5,658 nucleotides of DNA from Lentimicrobiaceae bacterium (GTDB lineage: Bacteria; Bacteroidota; Bacteroidia; Bacteroidales; Lentimicrobiaceae): NCBI GenBank assembly GCA_028697695.1, contig JAQVEI010000176.1:1-5658 (forward strand), in the 5' to 3' direction. Positions within the stretch are counted from its first letter, which is position 1, and the number at the start of each line of letters is the position of its first letter. A program made the translations under genes and the position numbers. The notes under the pieces were generated by a model. The model did no database searches, had not been told where the DNA came from, and saw only the letters and a program-made list of their open reading frames with translations. Below are positions 1-5,658 of the stretch, piece by piece.

Positions 1-183
1 ACAACGCGAAAGTTCAAAAAGTTTGATGTATACGCCGGTATTGAAAACCTTACCAATTTTGTGCAGCATCACCCCATCATGAATTACGACCAGCCTTTTG
101 AATCCGGTTTTGATGCCGGTGTCATGTGGGGGCCATTGCTGGGCCGGATGATTTATGGCGGAGTGAGATATTCCATTAAATAA
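1..183 (+). CDS. TonB-dependent outer-membrane receptor, C-terminal end (5'-truncated by window)
   Basis: This is the last 60 codons of a gene that begins before the window; reading frame 1 is open from the first base to the TAA at 181-183. The peptide has the ending usual for Bacteroidota TonB-dependent receptors: a penultimate-strand motif YAGIENLTNF, then a Q-x-H-P-I-type segment, then GR-M-I-Y-GG-VRYSIK as the final beta strand and outer-membrane insertion signal. Such receptors are 22-stranded barrels that import metal chelates, vitamins or glycans using TonB/ExbBD energy. The substrate cannot be read from this end alone. The next gene, 28 nt downstream on the same strand, encodes an exported heavy-metal-associated protein, which suggests a metal or metal-chelate substrate; that part is inference. 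The plug domain and TonB box lie outside the window, so I cannot tell whether the gene is intact. Confidence 0.85.
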   Translation, partial: TTRKFKKFDVYAGIENLTNFVQHHPIMNYDQPFESGFDAGVMWGPLLGRMIYGGVRYSIK

Positions 184-211
184 CTTTTCTTTATCTTAAA
201 AACTAAAAATC

Positions 212-577
212 ATGAAAAATACCCTTGTTTTAATCCTCATGCTTGCTTTATCCGCAAGTTTGTATGCTCAGCAACCCAAAACTCAGGTTGTAAATATAAA
301 AGTTTCCTCTCAATGCGAAGATTGTAAGGAAACCATAGAGCGGGCGCTCGCCTTTGAACGTGGAATTACCAAATCGATCGTTGATTTGAAAACCAATAGC
401 GTAGAAGTAACCTATAAAACCGCGAAAACCAATCCGGATAAAATTCGTAAGGCTATCGCAGATGCAGGATACGATGCCGATGAGGTAAAGGCCAATCCCG
501 AAGCCTACAAAGCTCTGAAAGATTGTTGTAAAAAACCTGAAGATCGGGAATTGGACCACTCAGGTCACAATCATTAA
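212..577 (+). CDS. Exported heavy-metal-associated (HMA) domain protein
   Basis: This encodes a 121-residue protein. Residues 1-19 form a Sec signal peptide (K2, a hydrophobic core, then SLYAQ before likely cleavage near 19/20), so it should be periplasmic or otherwise exported. Residues 24-90 fit one ferredoxin-like HMA domain: beta strand VVNIKVS, the metal-binding CxxC at C35-E-D-C38 followed by an amphipathic helix, a GITKSIVDLKTNSVEVTY hairpin, and the helix DKIRKAIADAGYDADEV. The usual GMTC becomes SSQC, so the Met before the first Cys is missing. The tail adds a vicinal C105-C106 pair and a His-rich end (H116, H119, H121), giving further possible ligands. HMA domains bind soft metals such as Cu(I), Zn or Hg; which one applies here cannot be told. 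It sits 28 nt after the TonB-receptor gene and before a strong hairpin, so it is probably the last gene of that operon. The ATG at 212 has an A-rich leader and no clear Shine-Dalgarno sequence. Confidence 0.9.
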   Translation: MKNTLVLILMLALSASLYAQQPKTQVVNIKVSSQCEDCKETIERALAFERGITKSIVDLKTNSVEVTYKTAKTNPDKIRKAIADAGYDADEVKANPEAYKALKDCCKKPEDRELDHSGHNH

Positions 578-587
578 TTTAAAACTT

Positions 588-627
588 CGGAAAACGGCCA
601 ATGATAGTATAAATTGGCCGTTTTCCG
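588..627 (+). terminator. Rho-independent-type terminator after the HMA gene
   Basis: A perfect 15-bp inverted repeat (588-602 with 613-627) encloses a 10-nt loop and starts 10 nt after the HMA stop codon. The left arm begins with C-G-G-A-A-A-A, so the right arm carries a TTTT run before its closing CCG. The tract after the stem (TTGTATT) is only moderately T-rich. On the opposite strand the sequence after the stem, AAGTTTTAAATT, is also T-containing. The element could therefore act on both converging genes, but its closeness to the HMA gene points mainly to that one. Confidence 0.75.
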
Positions 628-857
628 TTGTATTGCGTTTATACGTCAATCAATGAGCACAATAGGCAGACGATGTCACAAAGCGTGTTGTATATTATAA
701 GCCGGATACTCCGAAAAGTTGATGCGCTGCGTTGTTGATTGCTCGCCGGTATTTTTGAGCCTTCCGCTTATTTAATGAGGTGTGGCTTGTTTCATTTGAA
801 TCCGAAAGGCCGGATTCATTTATTTTTGATAAAACTTTTCTTCACAGGTTTGTGTAC
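628..857. other. Non-coding convergent intergenic region
   Basis: This is about 230 nt between the HMA terminator and the 3' end of the leftward lipoprotein gene. No reading frame on either strand looks like a protein: the longest minus-strand stretch here (about 40 codons, roughly 650-770) has no recognisable motif, and the plus-strand ATG at 653 opens only about 15 codons. The one clear structure is the hairpin at 797-827, listed separately. The region could hold a small RNA or a decayed gene, but the sequence alone supports neither. Confidence 0.5.
797..827 (+). terminator. Terminator-like hairpin facing right, no obvious upstream gene
   Basis: An 8-bp perfect stem (TGAATCCG at 797-804 with CGGATTCA at 811-818) has a 6-nt loop and is followed by TTTATTTTT at 819-827. 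The T tract lies on the plus strand, so this would stop rightward transcription. On the minus strand the stem is followed by AAATGAAAC, which is not a terminator tail, so it does not fit the lipoprotein gene ending at 858. It may be a backup for read-through of the terminator at 588-627, the end of an unseen short RNA, or chance. Confidence 0.5.
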
Positions 858-1352
858 TCATCGTAGTGGTGCAGACAGATGAGTGTGCACGAGTTTCCAC
901 TTCCCGTCTCTTTTTTCAGCAAAGCCGGTAAACCGCAAATCGCTGTACTCGCGTGGAGTATCCTCTATGGTGAAGTTATATTGAAGTACTTCTGAAAACC
1001 AGGCTGCATTGCATCCGGGGCTAATATAGATGACCTGATCACGGGAGGAAATATAGGTGTTTTCGAAAATGTTAAACTGATTTACAAATTTTTCTTTTAC
1101 CGCTTCATACCCTCTCAATTCCTCATTGCGATCGGTGCCAATGGTGTAAACCGATGAGTCGTTGGCCCATATGTCCTCAATGATGCTTATGTTGCCGGTT
1201 TCGTTAGCGATAATGTACTTTTCAAGCAGAAGTTTAATGGCTGCTTTTTCAGCGGCTGGATCAGGCGGCTTGTTTTCTGTTTCCTTATCGACATTGGTGC
1301 ATGCTGTAAATACCAACATCAAGAAAAGAAAATAGGTCATAAAACGCTTCAT
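858..1352 (-). CDS. SnoaL-like / NTF2-superfamily lipoprotein
   Basis: This encodes 164 residues, read leftward from ATG 1352. The N-terminus has K2-R3, a hydrophobic stretch and a lipobox-like F-T-A-C with C18 as the lipidation site; the -3 residue is Phe rather than the preferred Leu or Val, a mild departure. Residues 19-34 are a polar, charged linker. Residues 35-162 fit an NTF2-like/SnoaL_3 fold: the opening helix AAIKLLLEKYIIANETGN, a D-x-I-W-A-N-D segment, a G-YEAVKEKF helix, then beta strands ending in the family-like GKWKLVHTHLS. Members are small cone-shaped proteins, some enzymes and many of unknown role; no function can be assigned here. An in-frame ATG at 1415 would add 21 residues. 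I prefer 1352 because the signal sequence starts there and a candidate promoter lies between the two starts. The gene stands alone, divergent from the potassium operon. Confidence 0.82.
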   Translation of the reverse strand: MKRFMTYFLFLMLVFTACTNVDKETENKPPDPAAEKAAIKLLLEKYIIANETGNISIIEDIWANDSSVYTIGTDRNEELRGYEAVKEKFVNQFNIFENTYISSRDQVIYISPGCNAAWFSEVLQYNFTIEDTPREYSDLRFTGFAEKRDGKWKLVHTHLSAPLR

Positions 1353-1699
1353 AAGAATTATGTTTAATATTAATGGAGATTTAAAGATAATAAATATTTT
1401 AACCACCTCTATCAAAAAATTTTATTTTTTTTTCTTCTGATGTTTATTTTTTTGATTCTTTATTCAGCCAAGATGGATGCTGCGTAATGCTGTTGAAGTT
1501 TTGGGAGCTATTGGTGGGATAGAAGCAGAGGGTCTGTGTTCAATCTATTCATTGGAATAAAACAGGGAAGAGCACCGAAAAATTTAAATACTGCGTATTT
1601 TAGTAAAGTTTTTATGCGTTATCGTTATAGAAAAGTATTTTTTAAGTTTAATCTATCCTCTTTTCACTTATTTTTACCTTTCGATTTCCGAAGAAGACT
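1353..1699. other. AT-rich divergent intergenic region
   Basis: This 347-nt region separates the leftward lipoprotein gene from the rightward potassium operon and should hold both promoters. It has long T runs on the plus strand (nine at 1425-1433, seven at 1447-1453) that may bend DNA or act as UP-like elements. A short dyad AAATAC-TGC-GTATTT lies at 1586-1600 and could be an operator, or chance in AT-rich DNA. A poor -7 match, TACCTTTC at 1675-1682, lies just before the potassium gene but has no convincing -33 partner. The open frame running into the start of the next gene (1536-1742) is basic and aromatic-rich, resembles no protein I know and overlaps the real gene, so I treat it as non-coding. 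Confidence 0.5.
1382..1416 (-). promoter_or_regulatory. Candidate Bacteroidota promoter for the lipoprotein gene
   Basis: Read on the minus strand, TTTG (1416-1413) is followed after 23 nt by TATCTTTA (1389-1382), which matches TAnnTTTG in all but the last base. Known Bacteroidota promoters have TTTG or TTG near -33 and TAnnTTTG near -7, with spacing of about 17-23 nt, so this is at the long end. Transcription would begin near 1376 and give a leader of about 24 nt before the ATG at 1352. AT-rich DNA makes chance matches common. Confidence 0.42.
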
Positions 1700-3520
1700 A
1701 TGTCATTCAAACTCGCAACTATCCGTCTGCTCGATACACTGAACCGCTTCCGCAAGCAACTGCTTACAGCTCTGGACGCCATTGGGATATTTGTGGCATT
1801 GGTCGGATTTTTAGTGTTAATGTATCACATTGGATTTAGCCATGCACCTCAGCAAATTACACATATTCACTTGTTTTTCAATATAGTTTTGTTGTTGATT
1901 TTTGTCAGTAATCTGTCGGGGACGTTTCTGGTTAAATGGGAAGTTTTATCGCGTAAGCTAAGGTTGGCCGAGCTGCTCACTTTACCTGTAATTCTGCTCT
2001 TATTGGATGCCCGCATCCAATTTTCGGGAATACCCTGGTATGATTCTCTTTTTATGCAGGCATTAAGTCAGGATGTTTCTATGCATGCCTTCATTGTCTT
2101 TATACTCATTTTGGAGTTATCCACCGGTTCATTGCAATTCAGCAACCGCAACACCAATCCTGCCCTGGTTTTTATATTCAGCTTTCTGGTACTTATTGTT
2201 TTTGGCACGGCCCTGCTGCTGTTGCCAAAGTCAACATACGACGGCATAGGATTTACCGATGCTTTTTTCACGGCCACCAGTGCAGTGTGCGTAACCGGAC
2301 TTATCGTGGTAGATACAGCTACTTACTTTACTCCTCTGGGTCAAATTTTTATTATCGTACTTATACAACTGGGTGGACTTGGTATCATGACATTTACCAG
2401 TTTTTTTGGTTACTTTTTTAGAGGTTCATCTTCCTTTGGCAATGAATTTCTATTGAAGGAATTGCTTAATGAAGAACGATTGGGCGAAATATTCCGGACA
2501 GTGGGTAAGATAGTGCTGGTAACCTTTACCCTGGAAGCCCTGGGGGCTGTATTTATTTATTTCGCCGTAGATCCCCTCCTTTTCGATGGGCGCTTAAATC
2601 GAGCTGCCTTTTCGGTTTTTCATTCCATTTCTGCATTTTGCAATGCAGGTTTCTCCTTACTTACCAACAATCTGGCCGAAGTCGGTTTCAGGTATAATTA
2701 CCAGTTTCAGTTTGTCATCGCCTTACTTATTATTATTGGAGGACTTGGTTTTCCCATTGTGTTTAACTACTTCAGCCTTATAAAATCCAACATCAAGCGG
2801 CGTTTCAAGGCCTGGTATTACGGCGAGCCCTTCAGTTACGTTCCGCACATCATTAAGGTAAGCAGTAAAATAGTGTTATTGACCACAACACTGCTTATTG
2901 TCGGGGGAACCCTGTTGTTTTTCATTTTCGAATACAATCATAGCCTGGAGGGATTGTCGCTAAGAGGTAAAATAGCGGGTGCTTTCTTTGGTGCAGTTAC
3001 TCCGCGCACAGCGGGTTTCAATACTGTTGATATGGGCGCCTTTTCTCCAGTGACATTGATGATATATTTTCTTTTGATGTGGATTGGTGCTTCGCCGGGC
3101 TCTACCGGCGGCGGTATTAAAACCACCACTTTTGCTGTGGCGATTTCCAACATTACAAGCCTGGGCCGTGGGAAGAACCATCTGGAATTATATGGCCGCG
3201 AAATTTCGGAAGGATCAGTCAAACGGTCATTTGCTGTCATTGTACTGTCCATATTGGTGCTTGGTACTGCAATGATGTTCCTGGTGGTTACTGACAGCAC
3301 GCTAAGTATGCGAAAACTGGCCTTCGAAGTGTTTTCTGCCTTTGGAACCGTGGGTCTGAGCCTTGGCATCACTTCTCAGCTTTCGTATGCAGGAAAATGG
3401 ATTATTATCATTACCATGTTCCTCGGTAGAGTGGGCACCCTGACAATTATTGTCGCCTTTTTCCGTAAAGTAAGAAGTTTGAATTACCGGTATCCTTTTG
3501 AAAATGTTATGATTAACTAA
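1700..3520 (+). CDS. ktrB: TrkH/KtrB-family potassium uptake channel subunit with extra N-terminal membrane block
   Basis: This 606-residue inner-membrane protein is the K+-translocating subunit. The four pore repeats of the superfamily each have a filter loop: TSAVCVTGL (G200), SAFCNAGFS (G317), TPRTAGFNT (G439) and FGTVGLSLG (G552). All four filter glycines are kept, which in the family goes with K+ selectivity. The Gly/Ser/Thr-rich GASPGSTGGGIKTTT at 463-477 is the flexible intramembrane gating loop of the third repeat. The conserved pore Arg is R577 in GRVGTLT. Pore helices begin near residue 155. Before them lie about 150 residues with roughly four hydrophobic segments (24-45, 55-77, 88-103, 128-142), which makes the protein longer than typical KtrB or TrkH (about 450-485). 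The start at 1700 follows GAAGAAG, a possible weak ribosome site. The RCK regulator gene starts 11 nt after the stop, so the two form an operon. The single-RCK partner favours the Ktr type over E. coli Trk. Confidence 0.93.
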   Translation: MSFKLATIRLLDTLNRFRKQLLTALDAIGIFVALVGFLVLMYHIGFSHAPQQITHIHLFFNIVLLLIFVSNLSGTFLVKWEVLSRKLRLAELLTLPVILLLLDARIQFSGIPWYDSLFMQALSQDVSMHAFIVFILILELSTGSLQFSNRNTNPALVFIFSFLVLIVFGTALLLLPKSTYDGIGFTDAFFTATSAVCVTGLIVVDTATYFTPLGQIFIIVLIQLGGLGIMTFTSFFGYFFRGSSSFGNEFLLKELLNEERLGEIFRTVGKIVLVTFTLEALGAVFIYFAVDPLLFDGRLNRAAFSVFHSISAFCNAGFSLLTNNLAEVGFRYNYQFQFVIALLIIIGGLGFPIVFNYFSLIKSNIKRRFKAWYYGEPFSYVPHIIKVSSKIVLLTTTLLIVGGTLLFFIFEYNHSLEGLSLRGKIAGAFFGAVTPRTAGFNTVDMGAFSPVTLMIYFLLMWIGASPGSTGGGIKTTTFAVAISNITSLGRGKNHLELYGREISEGSVKRSFAVIVLSILVLGTAMMFLVVTDSTLSMRKLAFEVFSAFGTVGLSLGITSQLSYAGKWIIIITMFLGRVGTLTIIVAFFRKVRSLNYRYPFENVMIN

Positions 3521-3531
3521 AGCCTTTTTGT

Positions 3532-4227
3532 ATGAAAGTACTTGTTGTTGGTTTAGGAAATTTCGGTTCATCCCTGGGAATTGAACTCTCGGCAGCCGGG
3601 CATGAAGTAATTGGTATAGATACCAATCCCGTGAAGGTAGAAGCATTTAAAGAGGTCATCACCCAAACCATTGTCCTGGATGCTACCAATGAGAATGCAT
3701 TGAAAACCTTGCCCTTACGTGAATGCGATTACTCAGTAGTGGCGATAGGTGAGGATTTTGGCGCATCGGTTATGGCCACTGCCCTGCTTAAGCAGGCCAA
3801 TGTAAAACATCTGGTTTGCCGGGCCATCAATGAACTGCACTCTACTGTTCTGGAAACTTTGGGCGTTAAAATGATTATTCGGCCCGAAAAGGATTCGGCC
3901 TCACTCTTTGTAGATCGCATATTGTTATACGGCGTAAGCAATGCCTATCATATCTCGGATGAATATAAAATTGTAGAAGCCTATATTCCGGCAAGGTACG
4001 ATGGACTTACCCTGAAAGAAGTAAATTTTAAAGAAAAATATAAATTGCAACCAATAACCGCAATTCGTGATTACGAAGGCAAGTCAGTGTTCGGGCAACC
4101 ACGTATCATGAAAAAAGTTCTTGGTATACTCACAGAGGCTTTTATTCTGAAAACAGGAGACCGGTTATTACTGTTTGGCAGTAGCAGTGCCATCGAGGAG
4201 TTTCTTGGGCTGGATAAAGAAACCTGA
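3532..4227 (+). CDS. ktrA: KtrA/TrkA-type RCK regulatory subunit of potassium uptake
   Basis: This 231-residue cytosolic protein should form the octameric ring that gates the KtrB pore. Residues 1-125 are an RCK_N Rossmann domain: the first strand KVLVVGLG, dinucleotide loop G7-L-G9-N-F-G12, acidic D30 at the end of the second strand (typical for binding NAD(H) or adenine-nucleotide ribose), D50 in VLDATNENAL, G73-E74 in the fourth-strand region, and R97-A-x-N. The IIRPEKDSA segment (E119) is characteristic of KtrA/TrkA. Residues about 140-228 are an RCK_C (TrkA_C) domain, with GLTLKEVNFKEKY, an ITAIRDYEG strand turn and the closing GDRLLLFGSSSAIEEFL. In the family, ATP/ADP binding to RCK_N and ligands such as c-di-AMP on RCK_C control gating; which ligand acts here is not visible. 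One RCK unit at about 220-230 residues is the KtrA layout, whereas E. coli TrkA has two. The gene lies 11 nt after ktrB and is probably co-transcribed. Confidence 0.93.
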   Translation: MKVLVVGLGNFGSSLGIELSAAGHEVIGIDTNPVKVEAFKEVITQTIVLDATNENALKTLPLRECDYSVVAIGEDFGASVMATALLKQANVKHLVCRAINELHSTVLETLGVKMIIRPEKDSASLFVDRILLYGVSNAYHISDEYKIVEAYIPARYDGLTLKEVNFKEKYKLQPITAIRDYEGKSVFGQPRIMKKVLGILTEAFILKTGDRLLLFGSSSAIEEFLGLDKET

Positions 4228-4335
4228 TTTTAGCATTTCACCCTCCCGCACATGTTTGTATTTCTGAATAAATGACATATTAAGTCTGATAAAATCGTCC
4301 CTGAGAATAAGCCGGCCGTTTTTACCGAAATTGCT

Positions 4336-4343
4336 TACTTTTG
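4336..4343 (+). promoter_or_regulatory. Bacteroidota -7 promoter element upstream of ffh
   Basis: TACTTTTG matches the TAnnTTTG -7 consensus of the Bacteroidota housekeeping sigma factor exactly, and sits in the common wider form TTACTTTTGCAC. No TTTG or TTG is found at the right distance upstream; the nearest T run (4319-4323) is too close. Transcription would begin near 4350, giving a leader of about 33 nt. The element suggests that ffh is transcribed independently of the potassium genes. Confidence 0.55.
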
Positions 4344-4368
4344 CACTTCCAAATAAGAATTAAATAGC

Positions 4369-4372
4369 GGAG
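4369..4372 (+). promoter_or_regulatory. Possible ribosome binding site of ffh
   Basis: GGAG lies 10 nt before the ATG at 4383 within an A-rich leader. Shine-Dalgarno sequences are uncommon in this phylum, so this may be incidental, but it agrees with the chosen start, which also gives the normal Ffh N-terminus. Confidence 0.35.
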
Positions 4373-4382
4373 ATAAAACGAT

Positions 4383-5658
4383 ATGTTTGAGAATTTAAGT
4401 GAAAAACTCGACAGGGCATTTAAAACCCTCAAAGGCCAGGGTCATATTACGGAGATTAACGTAGCGGAAACCTTAAAAGAGGTTCGTAAGGCCTTGCTCG
4501 ATGCCGACGTTAGTTATAAGGTAGCCAAACAATTTACCGATCTGGTTAAAGAAAAGGCACTGGGTCAGCAGGTGTTAACCGCTGTCTCGCCCGGTCAGCT
4601 TATGGTTAAGATTGTGCATGATGAATTGGCACAGCTTATGGGTGGTGAGCAGAAAGAGATAAATATTAAAGGTTCACCGGCCATTATTCTTATTGCCGGT
4701 CTTCAGGGATCCGGTAAAACTACATTCTCGGCAAAGCTTGCCAATTATCTGAAAACCAGGAAGAACCGAAAAGTTTTATTGGCCGCTGGCGACGTTTACC
4801 GTCCAGCAGCTATTGAACAGCTTAAGGTTTTGGGCGAACAGATTGATGTTAAAGTTTTTACTATTGAAGACGACAAAGATCCGGTAAACATCTCCAAAAA
4901 AGCCATTGCTCACGCCAAGGAATACGATTACAACGTAGTCATTATTGATACTGCCGGTCGTCTGGCCATAGATGAGCAAATGATGAATGAAATAACGGCC
5001 ATCAAAAAGTCGGTAAATCCACAAGAAACTTTATTTGTGGTAGATGCCATGACCGGGCAGGATGCGGTAAATACTGCCAAAGCCTTTAATGACAGACTTG
5101 ACTACGATGGTGTAGTGCTCACCAAATTGGATGGCGATACACGGGGTGGTGCTGCTTTAACCGTGCGTACGGTGGTGGATAAGCCGGTGAAGTTCGTAGG
5201 GCTGGGTGAAAAAATGGATGCCATAGATGTATTCTACCCCTCGCGTATGGCCGACCGTATACTGGGAATGGGGGATATAGTTTCGCTTGTGGAGCGCGCC
5301 CAGGAACAATTTGATGAAGTTGAAGCCCGAAAGCTGCATCAAAAGCTTGCAAAAGATACTTTTAATTTCAACGATTTTATCAGCCAGATAAAGCAGATAA
5401 AAAAAATGGGAAACGTAAAAGACCTTATCGGGATGATTCCGGGAATGGGCAAAGCCATGAAAGATGTAGATATTGACGACGATGCATTTAAAGGAATTGA
5501 AGCCATTATCGGCTCCATGACTCCCTATGAAAGAGAAAATCCTTCGGTACTCAATGGAAGCCGCCGCAAGCGGATTGCACAGGGTAGCGGTACGGATATT
5601 GCCGAAGTTAACCGCCTGATTAAACAGTTTGAAGATACACGGAAGATGATGAAGATGG
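4383..5658 (+). CDS. ffh: Signal recognition particle GTPase Ffh (SRP54), 3'-truncated by window
   Basis: The frame is open for 425 codons from ATG 4383 to the window edge with no stop. It is the protein of the bacterial SRP: with 4.5S RNA it binds signal sequences on nascent chains and delivers ribosomes to FtsY at the inner membrane. N domain, residues 1-95: a four-helix bundle starting MFENLSEKLDRAF and containing the ALLDADVSY motif. G domain: P-loop GLQGSGKTT (106-114), insertion-box motif DVYRPAA (137-143), G3 DTAGR (189-193), TKLDGDTRGG (247-256) containing G4, and the closing G-L-G-E-K (273-277). M domain from about 300: the Met-rich finger loop (MGNVKDLIGMIPGMGKAM, 342-359) and the 4.5S-RNA-binding helix-turn-helix with GSRRKRIAQGSGT (392-404). 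All key residues are present. Typical Ffh is about 440-450 residues, so perhaps 15-25 are missing. It follows ktrA by 155 nt and has its own -7 element, so it is probably a separate unit. Confidence 0.97.
   Translation, partial: MFENLSEKLDRAFKTLKGQGHITEINVAETLKEVRKALLDADVSYKVAKQFTDLVKEKALGQQVLTAVSPGQLMVKIVHDELAQLMGGEQKEINIKGSPAIILIAGLQGSGKTTFSAKLANYLKTRKNRKVLLAAGDVYRPAAIEQLKVLGEQIDVKVFTIEDDKDPVNISKKAIAHAKEYDYNVVIIDTAGRLAIDEQMMNEITAIKKSVNPQETLFVVDAMTGQDAVNTAKAFNDRLDYDGVVLTKLDGDTRGGAALTVRTVVDKPVKFVGLGEKMDAIDVFYPSRMADRILGMGDIVSLVERAQEQFDEVEARKLHQKLAKDTFNFNDFISQIKQIKKMGNVKDLIGMIPGMGKAMKDVDIDDDAFKGIEAIIGSMTPYERENPSVLNGSRRKRIAQGSGTDIAEVNRLIKQFEDTRKMMKM

Noticed and set aside
248..559. A 103-codon minus-strand open frame opposite the HMA gene.
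   Set aside because: It is an antisense shadow: the plus-strand frame has a signal peptide, a CxxC site and a full HMA fold, while this one has no family resemblance.
650..770. A possible decayed gene or repeat in the convergent gap.
   Set aside because: A minus-strand stretch of about 40 codons can be read, but it has no convincing start, motif or resemblance to a transposase or other family, and no repeat copy exists in this window.
1536..1742. A 68-codon plus-strand open frame with an ATG just before the potassium channel gene.
   Set aside because: It overlaps the true ktrB start in another frame, its product is a basic aromatic-rich string typical of AT-rich non-coding DNA, and it has no recognisable domain or ribosome site.
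2938..3372. A 144-codon minus-strand open frame, and shorter ones, within ktrB.
   Set aside because: They lie entirely antisense or out of frame to a well-supported membrane protein with all four filter motifs and show no protein-like motifs of their own.
4228..4335. A terminator for the potassium operon between ktrA and ffh.
   Set aside because: Only a GCCGGC palindrome followed by GTTTTT (4311-4323) was found; the stem is too short to call. The operon may end by another route or read through toward ffh.
4776..5352. Minus-strand open frames of 61-82 codons within ffh.
   Set aside because: They are antisense to the conserved GTPase domain of Ffh, whose plus-strand frame is uninterrupted.

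Overview
The window looks like a chromosomal segment from a member of the Bacteroidota, perhaps near Cytophagales, though the order is a guess. The evidence is moderate GC content, AT-rich leaders with little Shine-Dalgarno sequence, TAnnTTTG-type -7 promoter elements, a TonB-dependent receptor C-terminus of the Bacteroidota style, and an Ffh typical of the phylum. Most of the DNA is ordinary core or near-core genome. No tRNA, rRNA, CRISPR array, insertion sequence or phage gene is visible.

Layout, left to right. (1) 1-183 is the last 60 codons of an outer-membrane TonB-dependent receptor. It is followed after 28 nt by a small exported heavy-metal-associated (HMA) domain protein (212-577), and a 15-bp-stem hairpin closes this unit at 588-627. 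Together they look like the end of a metal uptake or handling operon. (2) 628-857 is non-coding and holds a second, rightward-facing terminator-like hairpin (797-827) with no visible gene to terminate. (3) 858-1352, on the minus strand, is a SnoaL/NTF2-like lipoprotein with its own candidate promoter. (4) 1353-1699 is an AT-rich divergent intergenic region. (5) 1700-3520 and 3532-4227 form a two-gene potassium uptake operon: a TrkH/KtrB-type channel subunit with an additional N-terminal membrane block, and a single-RCK KtrA/TrkA-type regulator. (6) 4228-4382 carries a strong -7 promoter element. It leads into ffh (4383 to the window end), which encodes the signal recognition particle GTPase and is cut by the window edge only a short way before its expected C-terminus.

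The receptor and HMA protein probably act together on a metal ion at the envelope. KtrB and KtrA form a gated K+ uptake complex in which the cytosolic RCK ring controls the membrane pore. Ffh targets nascent membrane proteins and is functionally separate. I do not see a clear undescribed multi-gene system. The points most worth a second look are the roughly 150-residue N-terminal extension of the K+ channel subunit, the orphan hairpin at 797-827, and the Cys/His-rich tail of the HMA protein.
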